In this document: positions 53,962-62,267 of the stretch, one piece after another
How positions within the stretch are numbered: the first letter of the stretch is position 1
Layout: every line of letters begins with the position of its first letter
NCBI RefSeq assembly: GCF_003112535.1
Contig: NZ_BEWA01000002.1
Span: 248,001 to 312,000, forward strand
DNA: 64,000 bases
Reading direction: 5' to 3'
DNA from: Streptomyces rishiriensis
Lineage (GTDB): Bacteria; Actinomycetota; Actinomycetes; Streptomycetales; Streptomycetaceae
Notes under the pieces: model-generated
The model's input: the letters and a program-made list of their open reading frames with translations, nothing else
Databases searched by the model: none
What the model was told of the DNA's origin: nothing
Position numbers and translations under genes: made by a program

Positions 53962-56244
53962 TTGACTGACGATCCGCAGAGTGAAACCAGGTTCGAGCCG
54001 GCTGCAACGAACGACGCGCCCTCGCATGCAGAGGTTCGCAGAGGTGAGTTGAATTCCTTTATTCGCTACCAGCTAGGGCGCATGCGGTCCCTAAACGAAC
54101 ACCATCGGTTCGAGGACATTTGCAGAGCAGTGGCACGCCAACGGATTACGCGTAACATCCTGGCCGCCACGGGCCCTGTATCGGCCGGGGGCGACCAAGG
54201 CCGCGACTTTGAAACATTTCTGAGCTACAACAAAAGCAATATTCAGGATGCGGGCGTATTTTTTGGCCTAGAGAGCAACCAGCTAATCGTTTTTTGCTGC
54301 ACCCTCCAGACTTCAAATATTCGGCGCAAGGTACTGGCCGACATCGCGACCGTCATGACGCCCACCCCCGGCCCCTCCGTGGCAGCAGTTTTCTACTTCA
54401 CGGAGGTGGACATCAGTGTTGGAATGAGGCACAAATTGACCCAAGAGGCCCTGGCCGAATATGGGGTTAGGGTGGAATTGATTGACGGCAACTCCATAGC
54501 CGAACTACTTTCCGAACCCGAGACGCTTTGGATTGCAAGAGAATACCTTAATGTCTCAACTGAACTTATTAGTGGCACACAAGAGGCGAGCACTGTTGGC
54601 CGTGTACTGAACACAGGATCGGTAATCGTTCGCTCTATTTTCGAGTTGGATCCAATTCGTGATCTCGGCGTCCATCCACCCTTGCAGCTAGATGAGTGGG
54701 TCGGGATGACTCCATATATTCGGCGTTCTGTAGATGACGATCTTGACGCATTGGTGAATGCAGGAAGTGGCCTTGTCATCCTGGAGGGAAACTCGGCTTC
54801 AGGGAAAACGAGAACAGCTTATGAAGCTCTCACTAGAAGCACAGAAAAATGGGGAGAGCGCGCCATAGTAGTTCCTAAAGACGGGACCTCCCTGCGTGCC
54901 CTAATTTCAGCCGGGTTCAAGCTAGAAAACACCGTCGTGTGGCTAGACGACCTCGAAAAATTCATCGGTGTAGACGGGGTGGATGAGGGTCTAATTCGCC
55001 TCTTCGGTGCGAGCGGTGTCCTCTTCTTGGCTACTCTTCGTTCGGCTGCAAAACATGCTATGGCGTCAGCCACTGCGGGGGCGCCGGGGCGTTCATTGGC
55101 CACAGTCTCTAGAGCTGTTATGGCTGGCGCCACCAGCGTGCGTGTAGACCGTTCCCTGAACGAAGAGGAGGTCAGGGCGGTCAAGCGCCAGCGATCGGAC
55201 CGTCGCATCAGCATGGCCCTCGACAAGGCAAGGCATGCGGGACTAGCGGAATTCATCGCTGCTGGACCGGCTACCCTTGAGCGCTGGCGAGATGGTCAAG
55301 ACGGGGCAAACGAAGTGGGAGCAGCACTTGTATCTGCTGCTGTGGACTTCAGGCGTGCTGGATACTTTTCTCCAATTCCGCAAGAATGGATTGAAGCCGC
55401 TTTTGGTGATTACTTGGATCCTCGCACAAGGCGAAGAATTTCACAGGCCCAGATGGAACCTGCTTTTTCATGGGCAACCGAGACCCTACATGGTGCGAGT
55501 TCTTGCCTGGAAGTGGTCGGGGACCGACTTTTTTCGCCCTTTGATTATCTAGTTGACCATGTTCAAGATCAGAAGGAAGAGGAAGATAGGGCACGCCGGA
55601 ATGGCCCTAGCAGGATACTCAAGACCATCCCTGATGCGATTTGGCATGAAATCCAAGATAGAATTTCAGAAAATGACCCCAGTTTTATGAGTTGTGTTGC
55701 AACTTCATCTCTCTCGTTTCATCCTGGACTGAAGTTCCGCTACGAGCTCCTCGTTGAGAACGGGTCAATATCACACGAGTCTTTGAATGACCCTGGCGTC
55801 CTCCTCAATTTTGTGCGCTCTTGCACTGAAGCTAGTCTTTGCATTCCGTGCCATGTTGCCGTTCTCCATTTGGATCTGGAGGCCGTACTCAAGGCACTTC
55901 TGGATGAATTTGACACCATCCCCAGGTCTGAATCTTTGCGCCTTAGCGAGTCTCAAATGAGTGCCGTTAGAGGGCTTTTCAGCTTGGCAGAGGATGACGC
56001 TAATCTAAGCTCTCCCGATTCGCCAGTTATGGATGCTGCCGTCAACTTCCCCCCTCACGTATGGGAAGAGGTAGGTGCATTCTTTCTGATACATGGAGCA
56101 CCGACCGAGGGGCGCCTTTGGCAATTGTTCGCCGCAGCACAGAGAGGTGAGCCGGTGAAGTGGCCAGTTTCCTTGAAGAAGAATCACGGAGTCCTGATCC
56201 CCGAGTATCCGCGTAAACGAGATAGTGGCACGGACGTCAGCTGA
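53962..56244 (+). CDS. P-loop (STAND-like) NTPase with N-terminal GRD domain
   Basis: A 760-aa protein. Residues about 30-200 form a domain with GGDQGRDFETF (D78, D82, E84), then VFCCTLQTSNIRRKVLADIA (Q116, K123) and a later AAVFYFTE strand. This resembles the restriction-endonuclease-fold-like domains at the N-terminus of many STAND-type conflict NTPases, although the usual QxK is altered. The NTPase domain has Walker A GNSASGKT (276-283) and Walker B VVWLDD (D329, D330), then FLATLRSA as sensor 1. The C-terminal 350 residues are helical without recognised repeats. Starts with TTG after AGGGGGA. Low GC, codon use unlike neighbours, so probably acquired. Likely a nucleotide-dependent defence protein, mechanism unknown. 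Confidence 0.75.
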   Translation: MTDDPQSETRFEPAATNDAPSHAEVRRGELNSFIRYQLGRMRSLNEHHRFEDICRAVARQRITRNILAATGPVSAGGDQGRDFETFLSYNKSNIQDAGVFFGLESNQLIVFCCTLQTSNIRRKVLADIATVMTPTPGPSVAAVFYFTEVDISVGMRHKLTQEALAEYGVRVELIDGNSIAELLSEPETLWIAREYLNVSTELISGTQEASTVGRVLNTGSVIVRSIFELDPIRDLGVHPPLQLDEWVGMTPYIRRSVDDDLDALVNAGSGLVILEGNSASGKTRTAYEALTRSTEKWGERAIVVPKDGTSLRALISAGFKLENTVVWLDDLEKFIGVDGVDEGLIRLFGASGVLFLATLRSAAKHAMASATAGAPGRSLATVSRAVMAGATSVRVDRSLNEEEVRAVKRQRSDRRISMALDKARHAGLAEFIAAGPATLERWRDGQDGANEVGAALVSAAVDFRRAGYFSPIPQEWIEAAFGDYLDPRTRRRISQAQMEPAFSWATETLHGASSCLEVVGDRLFSPFDYLVDHVQDQKEEEDRARRNGPSRILKTIPDAIWHEIQDRISENDPSFMSCVATSSLSFHPGLKFRYELLVENGSISHESLNDPGVLLNFVRSCTEASLCIPCHVAVLHLDLEAVLKALLDEFDTIPRSESLRLSESQMSAVRGLFSLAEDDANLSSPDSPVMDAAVNFPPHVWEEVGAFFLIHGAPTEGRLWQLFAAAQRGEPVKWPVSLKKNHGVLIPEYPRKRDSGTDVS

Positions 56245-56693
56245 CCTTCCCTTCGATCGTCTGTGCCTTACTTCCTCTCGTCTGGCGACTCTCCATCTGT
56301 GATGGAAACTTCGGTCTAACAGTTACTGAAAAGACGGAAGAAACTTAAATAAGACAGTTGGTAAAGCGGCTTTGGGGGCGGCACATCTTGGCCCGAGTGA
56401 TCATGGCCCCCTAAGCCAGCGCGTCGGGCAGTCTCCTGACCTGCCGGTAAAGCACGACGTTGGGGCCACAAGCTTCGAGGCTCACACCAAGTGGTGCTGT
56501 CAAGCTGTGGAGCCCGCCGCCCTAGCCACGACGTACCCCCTTCTCTGGCATCAGGTGGCTGCATGCTGTCCGCGCGGCACGGGCGCCGGCCGGGCTGGAG
56601 CGGGGCGGAGACAGGAGCGCAGGCCCGGTCGGGGGCCGGGCCGCGCGCGGGGAGCGGAGCGAGCCGCCTTGAACCAGTAGAGAAACTTGTAAC
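56245..56693. other. Composition boundary region
   Basis: 449 bases without a supported gene. Up to about 56550 the DNA is AT-richer, like the preceding gene; from there on it is very GC-rich (GCCGGCC and GCGCGC runs). This marks a junction between the defence-like segment and the integrative element. No tRNA was recognised. Confidence 0.55.
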
Positions 56694-57077
56694 TCAGTCG
56701 GCTCTGTGGGGCTTGAAGTCGTTCGTGCAGGCTGGGAGTTCGACGTCCTGACGATGTGCCAGGGGCAGGAATAGTGCTGGTCGGACTGTCCATGTGATGC
56801 GCGTGCTGACGTGGGTGATGGACACCGTCCACGGCTCCCGGCGCAACAGGGCTCGCCTCGTGTCGATGCGGTCGTCATGGAGCCGCGTCCACGCCTCCTG
56901 GGAAGCGGCCGTGTCCAGGGCCGGTGAGATGGTGCGCAGGATCGTCGCCACCCAGTTGTTCGCCTCCACCACCGAGTGCGCGTCGAAGGATCCGAAGAGG
57001 GCCGGCGGGCGTCGTCCGTCGAGCCGTTGGGTCCAGCACTCGCACCAGAAGCCCGGCCTGGTCGTCGTCCTCAGCAC
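56694..57077 (-). CDS. Small partner of the ATP-binding regulator
   Basis: A 127-aa protein beginning at a GTG that overlaps the stop of the upstream regulator gene (GTGCTGA). Sequence: TTRPGFWCECWTQRLDGRR, then LFGSFDAHSVVEANNWVATI. The family is unknown to me, but it recurs beside HATPase-type regulators in Streptomyces. Coupling suggests that the two products act together. Confidence 0.65.
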   Translation of the reverse strand: MLRTTTRPGFWCECWTQRLDGRRPPALFGSFDAHSVVEANNWVATILRTISPALDTAASQEAWTRLHDDRIDTRRALLRREPWTVSITHVSTRITWTVRPALFLPLAHRQDVELPACTNDFKPHRAD

Positions 57078-57499
57078 GGGTGGCCTCCTCGGCCTGCGTC
57101 GGTGAAGAGCTCCGCCGTGATGGTGTGGCCGGTCTCGCTGCCGTGGACGACGACCCGGTGAGCGATCGCGCTGACCATGCCGAGTCCGCGGCCGTGCTCG
57201 GCGTCCTGGTCCTGGTGCTCGACCTTGGGGGCCGTGCCCGTGCCTCCGGCGTCCGTCACCGATACCGCGACCACCTGCGCCGAGACGGCGACAGCCAGGT
57301 GGAAGCTGCCGGACTCGCGTCCGCTCGCCGTGTGGAGGATCGCGTTCGCGCTGAGCTCGCTCACGATCAGCTCGGCGTCCTCGGCGAAAGGGGAGCCTCG
57401 CAGGACGTCGCGCGTCCATCGGCGGGCCCGGCTGACCTCTTCCGGGAAACCTGGGCAAGACAGTCCCCAGACCCGGGCAGTACTCGTATACTCGTGCAT
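57071..57499 (-). CDS. ATP-binding anti-sigma-type regulator (HATPase_c)
   Basis: A 142-aa protein of the RsbW/SpoIIAB-like HATPase group. N-box ELIVSELSANAILHTASG, G1-like VSVTDAGGTGTAP and G2-like HGRGLGMVSAIAHRVVVHG are visible. Such stand-alone kinase-like proteins are very common in Streptomyces and control sigma factors or developmental regulators. Start is uncertain: ATG 57499 lies inside an operator-like sequence, whereas ATG 57529 would place the operator core 57547-57555 just upstream of the coding region. Confidence 0.8.
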   Translation of the reverse strand: MHEYTSTARVWGLSCPGFPEEVSRARRWTRDVLRGSPFAEDAELIVSELSANAILHTASGRESGSFHLAVAVSAQVVAVSVTDAGGTGTAPKVEHQDQDAEHGRGLGMVSAIAHRVVVHGSETGHTITAELFTDAGRGGHPC

Positions 57500-57544
57500 A
57501 CAAGTTCCTTCATACTGGTAGGCCGCCATGTGCAGCGGGTTCGG

Positions 57545-57555
57545 ACTAGACGAGT
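57545..57555. promoter_or_regulatory. Operator-like core, site 1
   Basis: ACTAGACGAGT. It overlaps the Nudix stop codon and lies 16 bases before ATG 57529 of the ATP-binding regulator. Same 9-bp core TAGACGAGT as four other sites in this element. Confidence 0.5.
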
Positions 57556-57977
57556 TTCACGCCGTCGTGGGCGCGGATGGCCGGCGGAGACGCCGCGTCG
57601 AGTGCGTCTATGACGCGGATCGCGTACGCCTCGTCGGCGAGCTCGGAGACTTCTTCACGGGTCACCCAGCGCAGGGCGCGGGTCTCGTCGCCGGTGGTCG
57701 GCGTGCCGTCTGCCGCCTCGCAGCGGAAGACCAGCGAGACGATCAAGCCCGTCATGTTCTTGTAGACGCCGGTGAGGGTCGCGGGAAGTGCGATCTTGAT
57801 GCCGGTCTCTTCGAGGACTTCGCGCTGAAGGGCTTCGGGGACGGTCTCCTCGCGTTCGAGGATGCCGCCCGGCGGTTCCCAGTGACCGTTGTCCCGGCGC
57901 TGGATCAGGAGGGCCCGGCCCTGGGCGTCGACGACGACCCCGGCCACGCTCACGGAGTGCGGGCGTTCTGTGCTCAC
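57546..57977 (-). CDS. Nudix hydrolase of the integrative element
   Basis: A 143-aa Nudix protein with the complete box GGILEREE, then PEALQREVLEETGI. Nudix genes near the regulatory block are a known feature of pSAM2-type elements, where one has been linked to control of transfer. The GTG start at 57977 gives VSTERPHSVSVAGVVVDAQG, the normal N-terminus. It diverges from the GntR gene; the shared promoter region carries the operator core at 58034-58042. Confidence 0.88.
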   Translation of the reverse strand: MSTERPHSVSVAGVVVDAQGRALLIQRRDNGHWEPPGGILEREETVPEALQREVLEETGIKIALPATLTGVYKNMTGLIVSLVFRCEAADGTPTTGDETRALRWVTREEVSELADEAYAIRVIDALDAASPPAIRAHDGVKLV

Positions 57978-58033
57978 GTTCCTCGGCCCTCTCGGATGGC
58001 TAGGCTCTCCACCGTAGCAACAAGCACTCGCCC

Positions 58034-58043
58034 ACTCGTCTAG
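58034..58043. promoter_or_regulatory. Operator-like core, site 2
   Basis: ACTCGTCTAG, the reverse complement of the core, in the divergent Nudix/GntR promoter region, 20 bases before the GntR start. Confidence 0.6.
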
Positions 58044-58063
58044 ATACCTAAAGGAGTACACAC

Positions 58064-58852
58064 GTGAGCCCTCTTTCTTCGGGCCTGCTCGGTGATCTCG
58101 ACCCCACGAGTGATCGTGCGGTCTTCCGGCAGATCGCCGACCAACTGCGTGAAGCCATCGACCGTGGGCGATTCCGGGAGGGCGAGAAGCTGCCCTCGGA
58201 AGCGGAGCTCGTCGACCACTACGGGGTCTCTCGCATGACAGTCCGCAACTCCTTCTCCATCCTCCAGGGGGAAGGCCTGGTCCACGCCGAGCACGGCAAG
58301 GGCGTCTTCGTCCGGCCGCGTCCGCCTGTGCGGCGTCTCGCCTCGGACCGCTTCGCCCGCCGGCACCGCGAGCAGGGGAAGTCCGCGTTCATCGTCGAGG
58401 CGGATGCGGCTGGCAGTCACCCCCAGGTCGACAGCCTTGAGGTGAAGGAGGAGAAGGCCAGCCAGGACATCTCCACGCGGCTCGGGTCCGTGCGGAGGGT
58501 TCTTGCACGTCGGCGCCGCTACCTCCTCGACGGGCGTCCGGTCGAGTTCGCCACCTCCTACCTGCCGCTGGACATCGCCCGCGGAACGCAGATCGCCGAA
58601 CCCAACCCCGGCCCCGGCGGCATCTACGCCCGCCTCGAAGAGCTGGGCCACCGCCTCGACCACTTCGAGGAGGAGATCCGGGCCCGGATGCCCTCGCCTG
58701 ACGAGGTGCGCACGCTGAGGCTCGCGGCAGGCGTGCCGGTCATTCATCTGATCCGGACCGCCTTCGACACGGAGAAGCGGCCGGTCGAGGTCTGCGACAC
58801 GGTCATGGCGGCGGACGCCTACGTCCTGGCGTACCAGCTCCCGGCAACGTGA
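58064..58852 (+). CDS. GntR-family repressor of the integrative element (KorSA-like)
   Basis: A 262-aa regulator of the HutC subfamily. The winged helix-turn-helix is FRQIADQLREAIDRGRFREG, KLPSEAELVDHYGVSRMTVR and NSFSILQGEGLVHAEHGKGV. The C-terminal UTRA-type ligand domain starts near residue 95 (SAFIVEADAAG) and includes RRYLLDGRPVEFATSYLP. In pSAM2 a GntR protein (KorSA) represses replication and transfer genes. The five TAGACGAGT sites in the element are its likely targets. Good AAAGGAG ribosome site before the GTG. Confidence 0.88.
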   Translation: MSPLSSGLLGDLDPTSDRAVFRQIADQLREAIDRGRFREGEKLPSEAELVDHYGVSRMTVRNSFSILQGEGLVHAEHGKGVFVRPRPPVRRLASDRFARRHREQGKSAFIVEADAAGSHPQVDSLEVKEEKASQDISTRLGSVRRVLARRRRYLLDGRPVEFATSYLPLDIARGTQIAEPNPGPGGIYARLEELGHRLDHFEEEIRARMPSPDEVRTLRLAAGVPVIHLIRTAFDTEKRPVEVCDTVMAADAYVLAYQLPAT

Positions 58853-58877
58853 GCGCATGACCGGCGTCAGCGGAGCA

Positions 58878-59219
58878 CTAGACGTCCGGCGTGAACATGT
58901 CGCCGATGTTGGTCCACATGAAACCCTCGCGCCAGTCCGGCTTGCCGGTCGCCCAGCCGATGAGCGCCGCGTGCACCTTCTCCTGCGAGACGGTCTGCGT
59001 CTGGTAGTGCTCGGCAGGGACGCCGTCCCGGTACTCCAACTGGTAGGTGTTGTTGTCGCGGAACAGGACCTGGATGTACCAGTCCCCTTCGCGGTCCTCG
59101 TCCTGGCGCTCCAGCACCATGTGCTCCATGCCGCGTTGCAGGTTGGCGAGCATCGTCCCGATGGCCGGCTTCGAAGGACGCTTCACCACATGGCCGTTGG
59201 CGTTTGTCGCTATCAGCAT
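58878..59219 (-). CDS. Conserved hypothetical protein of integrative elements
   Basis: A 113-aa protein: KRPSKPAIGTMLANLQRGME, then VLERQDEDREGDWYIQVLFR and EYRDGVPAEHYQTQTVSQEK. One compact alpha/beta domain, no catalytic motif known to me. It lies convergent to the GntR gene and divergent from the transfer operon, with a palindromic operator between. Start at MLIATNANG; an upstream in-frame ATG gives a non-conserved extension. Confidence 0.75.
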   Translation of the reverse strand: MLIATNANGHVVKRPSKPAIGTMLANLQRGMEHMVLERQDEDREGDWYIQVLFRDNNTYQLEYRDGVPAEHYQTQTVSQEKVHAALIGWATGKPDWREGFMWTNIGDMFTPDV

Positions 59220-59289
59220 GGCCGGATTCTGACGGATGGGTCTGACAGCGGGTCGGACGCTTCTCGAACTCGTACACCCCAACCCGCTT

Positions 59290-59305
59290 ACTCGTATAGA
59301 CGAGT
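59290..59305. promoter_or_regulatory. Operator-like palindrome, site 3
   Basis: ACTCGTATAGACGAGT: perfect 6-bp arms around ATAG. Lies between the divergent genes at 59219 and 59390. The only site of the set with both arms intact. Confidence 0.65.
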
Positions 59306-59367
59306 GGGCAAGTTGTGTGTCAGGGTGATTGTCGTGAGCCCGAGCGATCGGGTTCGCAGATCGCTTC

Positions 59368-59381
59368 TTGTATAGACGAGT
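59368..59381 (+). promoter_or_regulatory. Operator-like core, site 4
   Basis: TTGTATAGACGAGT, nine bases before the ATG at 59390. The 14-bp block TAGACGAGTAGATA (59373-59386) is identical to site 5 at 62259-62272. It probably controls the transfer operon. Confidence 0.65.
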
Positions 59382-59389
59382 AGATAGGA

Positions 59390-59755
59390 ATGAGTCCTGT
59401 GCGCACCATCCGTGTAGAGACCTCCGCCGCGACCATCCTCCTCACCGAGGCTCCCGAGCCGAAGGTCCGCGACCGGCAGACCGGCGAGATCGCCAAGGAC
59501 GCCGTCAGTGGCGAGGCGCTGATGACCATCGGTGTCGTCTACATCGAGGACGGGGAGTCCTCGCTGATCAAGGTCACCGTCCCGGAAGGCGGTGTCTCCG
59601 AGGGGCTGAACCTCGGTGCGCCGGTCTCGCTGCCGGGGCTGGTCGCCCGGCCGTGGGAGTCCGTGTTCAACGGCCAGCAGCGTCACGGCATCGCCTTCCG
59701 GGCCGCCGCCGTCACCCCGGCCGCCTTCCCGGCCGTCATGGGGGCCTCGGCCTGA
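59390..59755 (+). CDS. Small conserved protein, first gene of the transfer operon
   Basis: A 121-aa protein: VETSAATILLTEAPEPKVRD, GEALMTIGVVYIEDGESSLI and LNLGAPVSLPGLVARPWESV. It resembles the small proteins encoded immediately upstream of TraB in AICEs, which databases name as the SCO3933 family of regulators (recalled, not searched). It ends inside the first codon of traB (TGATG overlap). Directly behind operator site 4. Confidence 0.75.
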   Translation: MSPVRTIRVETSAATILLTEAPEPKVRDRQTGEIAKDAVSGEALMTIGVVYIEDGESSLIKVTVPEGGVSEGLNLGAPVSLPGLVARPWESVFNGQQRHGIAFRAAAVTPAAFPAVMGASA

Positions 59756-61137
59756 TGAGCGATCTCGCGACGCTTCTGGAGGTGGGTGGTCCTGTCGCCG
59801 CGATCGGCGGCGGGGCCGCCTACGCCCGGGCCAACCACCCCGGTCTCTACTGGTCCGCCGTCGGCGGACCGATATCCACCGTCCGGCTGCTCAGCTCGTA
59901 CGCCTCGGTCATGGAAGCCTGCGGCCTGACCGTCGCGCCGTCCCGGCTGCGTGTCCTCGCCGTCAAGGCCACCACTCGACGCGAGGTGCGGCCCGTTCCA
60001 CCCCGCCGGGGCATCATCCGACCCACGTCGACCGGCTTACGGCTCCGCCTCCGCCTCGCGCCGGGGCAGGAACCCGCCGACGTCGCCGCCTCGGCCGAAC
60101 GGCTGCGGCATGCCTGGGGCGTCCACGCCGTGTATGTCTCCACCGTCAAGCCCGGAGTCGTCGAACTGCGGCTCGTCGGCTTCGACGTCCTGCGGAAGGT
60201 GCGCATGCCTCGCAAGACTGAGGGCGGGTTCCTCAAGGTGCCCGTCGCGCTCCGCGAGGATGCCATGCCCTTCGTCCGCGACTACCGGGCCGTCCCCCAC
60301 CAACTCACGCTCGGCGCAACACTGTCGGGCAAGTCCATGTACCTGCGCCATCTCGTCTCGGGCCTTGCACCGCAGGACGTTGCCCTCGTCGGCGTCGACT
60401 GCAAGCGCGGGGTCGAGCTGGCCCCGTTCGCCTCGCGACTCTCGGCTCTGGCTACCGATCCGGATGAAGCGGCAGAGCTGCTGCCCGTTCTGGTCAAGGA
60501 AATGGAGGACCGGTACGACCTGATCAAAGCCCGCCAGGGCATCGCCCCCAGCACTCCGAATGAGGAGATCACCTCCGACATCTGGGGCCTGCCCGGCAGC
60601 GAACGGCCCGTGCCCGTCGTGCTGTTCGTCGACGAGGTGGCCGAACTGTTCCTGACCGCCACCCGCAAGGACGAGGAACGCCGGGATGAGATGGTCACCC
60701 AGCTCATCCGCCTCGCCCAGCTCGGCCGCGCGGCCGGCATCTACCTCGAAGTCTGCGGACAGCGCTTCGGTGCCGAACTCGGCAAGGGCGCGACCATGCT
60801 CCGGGCCCAGCTCACCGGCCGGGTCTGCCACCGCGTGAACGATGAGGCCTCCGCGAAGATGGCCCTCGGCGACATCGCGCCGGAAGCGGTCCTCGCCGCA
60901 TGCGCCATCCCCGCCGAACGTCCCGGCCTCGCCGTCGCGGGCGACACGTCCGGCGGCTGGTCCCGCATCCGCACCCCGTATCTCTCCCTCAGCGACGCCG
61001 CCGACGTCTGCCGGGAGACGGCCCATCTGGTGCCGGACCTTCCCGCGCTGAAGCCGTTTCGGCCCTACGTGCCCGTGCCGCTGCCCTCGGTCGAGCGGCC
61101 GGGGCCCGCGGTCCAGCCGCGCCCCCTCGCCGACTGA
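59755..61137 (+). CDS. traB: FtsK/SpoIIIE-like DNA translocase, TraB/TraSA type
   Basis: A 460-aa protein that moves double-stranded element DNA from donor to recipient hyphae as a hexameric motor. An N-terminal hydrophobic region with GGPVAAIGGGAAYA and a membrane-association segment is followed by the motor: Walker A GATLSGKS (187-194), VDCKRGVELAPF, Walker B VVLFVDEVAEL (D293) and the arginine-rich R-loop region. The C-terminus likely carries the winged helix for recognition sequences. Length is typical for AICE TraB. Overlaps the preceding stop. Confidence 0.92.
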   Translation: MSDLATLLEVGGPVAAIGGGAAYARANHPGLYWSAVGGPISTVRLLSSYASVMEACGLTVAPSRLRVLAVKATTRREVRPVPPRRGIIRPTSTGLRLRLRLAPGQEPADVAASAERLRHAWGVHAVYVSTVKPGVVELRLVGFDVLRKVRMPRKTEGGFLKVPVALREDAMPFVRDYRAVPHQLTLGATLSGKSMYLRHLVSGLAPQDVALVGVDCKRGVELAPFASRLSALATDPDEAAELLPVLVKEMEDRYDLIKARQGIAPSTPNEEITSDIWGLPGSERPVPVVLFVDEVAELFLTATRKDEERRDEMVTQLIRLAQLGRAAGIYLEVCGQRFGAELGKGATMLRAQLTGRVCHRVNDEASAKMALGDIAPEAVLAACAIPAERPGLAVAGDTSGGWSRIRTPYLSLSDAADVCRETAHLVPDLPALKPFRPYVPVPLPSVERPGPAVQPRPLAD

Positions 61138-61220
61138 GCCTCACCGCACCCCGGTCGGCGTGACCGTCTCGCGCCACGTCCCTACCCCTCCCATGCCTGA
61201 ACCAGGAAGGAGACGTCCTC

Positions 61221-61847
61221 ATGCGCGCCCAACTGGCCCGCATCGACGCGGTACTCGTCCAGGCGCTCATCGCCGCCGCGCTGTCCTTCGCGCACATCCA
61301 TGACGTCGCCGTGGCGGCCGGACAGGACGGCTGGAAAGCCTGGGCCTACCCCGTCTCCGTCGACCTGCTGCTCGTCGCCACCTGGCGTCGACTGCGCTCC
61401 GGCTCGTCCAAGGGGGCGGCCTGGTGCTGGTTCGTGATCGCGCTCGCCGCCTCGCTCGGTGCGAACGTCGCCACGGCCGGCCTCCTCGACCTCGGCGATG
61501 TCCCGGCCTGGCTGCGCATCCTCGTCGCGGGCTGGCCCGCCGTCGCCTTCCTCGGCGGCACACTCCTCGCCCACACCACACCCAAGGCGGCCGACGAGGT
61601 CGAGGCCATCGAGGACCAGGAGGACGAGCCCGAAACGGCCCCCGAGCCGACCGCCCCGGCACCACCCGCCATCGAGGCCCCGCTGGACCGCCCGGCCGTC
61701 CCGGTCCCGGCCGCCCTCATCGACCACGCCCGCAAGGTCGCCGCCGAGCACCACACCCGAACCGGCACCCCCATGGACGTCACCACCCTGCGCGCCCGGC
61801 TCGGCGTCCCGGCGCCCATGGCCGAAGCCATCGCCAGCCACCTCTGA
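61221..61847 (+). CDS. SpdB-like membrane protein, DUF2637
   Basis: A 208-aa protein of the spread (Spd) type. Four helices (residues about 10-30, 40-58, 70-90 and 97-115) match DUF2637: AALSFAHIHDVAVAAGQDGW, AYPVSVDLLLVATWRRLR. The C-terminal 90 residues are a Pro/Glu/Ala-rich tail ending in a small helical domain. Spd proteins help the element spread within the recipient mycelium. Confidence 0.88.
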   Translation: MRAQLARIDAVLVQALIAAALSFAHIHDVAVAAGQDGWKAWAYPVSVDLLLVATWRRLRSGSSKGAAWCWFVIALAASLGANVATAGLLDLGDVPAWLRILVAGWPAVAFLGGTLLAHTTPKAADEVEAIEDQEDEPETAPEPTAPAPPAIEAPLDRPAVPVPAALIDHARKVAAEHHTRTGTPMDVTTLRARLGVPAPMAEAIASHL

Positions 61848-61858
61848 AGGGAGCTCTG

Positions 61859-62050
61859 ATGACCACCAACCGCCGCTTCCGCAACGTCACCCGCATCGGT
61901 CCCGTGCAGGTCGGAACCGCCTACGACCACCGCGGCCGCGAGAAGCACACCGCCGCCTGCACCGCCCCGCGCTGCAACTTCTCCGCCGACTACGACAGCC
62001 GCGCCGCCGCCGAGTTGGCCGCCCGCACCCACCGCTGCCCCGTCCGCTGA
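61859..62050 (+). CDS. Mobile element transfer protein, small
   Basis: A 63-aa basic protein: RNVTRIGPVQVGTAYDHRGR, then HTAACTAPRCNFSADYDSRA. Two or three cysteines and histidines near the C-terminus could bind zinc (CTAPRC, H..C). Homologues are annotated as mobile element transfer protein in AICEs. It follows AGGGAG, 11 bases after the DUF2637 gene. Confidence 0.8.
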   Translation: MTTNRRFRNVTRIGPVQVGTAYDHRGREKHTAACTAPRCNFSADYDSRAAAELAARTHRCPVR

Positions 62051-62066
62051 AAGGACCCCGTACCCA

Positions 62067-62261
62067 GTGACCGTCAGCCTGCCGCTCGTCGTCGTCCTCG
62101 GCTTCTTCGCCTGGGCGGCCATCAAGTACCTCGGCGTCCGAGTGTGGATCGTCGTCCTGATCACCCTCTTCGGCTTCTGGCTCTCGCGCACCTTCCTCGC
62201 CCCTGCCATCGAGTCCGGCACGCGCTCCGGCGTGGACGTCGTAAACGGCTCACATGACTAG
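62067..62261 (+). CDS. Small membrane protein of the transfer operon
   Basis: A 64-aa protein with two hydrophobic helices (residues 3-20 LPLVVVLGFFAWAAIKYLG and 24-44 VWIVVLITLFGFWLSRTFLA in 20-residue limits). Common between the transfer protein and SpdD in AICEs; role presumably in spread. GTG start 16 bases after the previous stop. Its 3' end overlaps operator site 5. Confidence 0.78.
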   Translation: MTVSLPLVVVLGFFAWAAIKYLGVRVWIVVLITLFGFWLSRTFLAPAIESGTRSGVDVVNGSHD

Positions 62262-62267
62262 ACGAGT
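62257..62267 (+). promoter_or_regulatory. Operator-like core, site 5
   Basis: ACTAGACGAGT followed by AGATA. The 14-bp block 62259-62272 is identical to site 4. It lies 17 bases before the SpdD GTG and suggests an internal promoter for SpdD and the replication gene. Confidence 0.65.
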
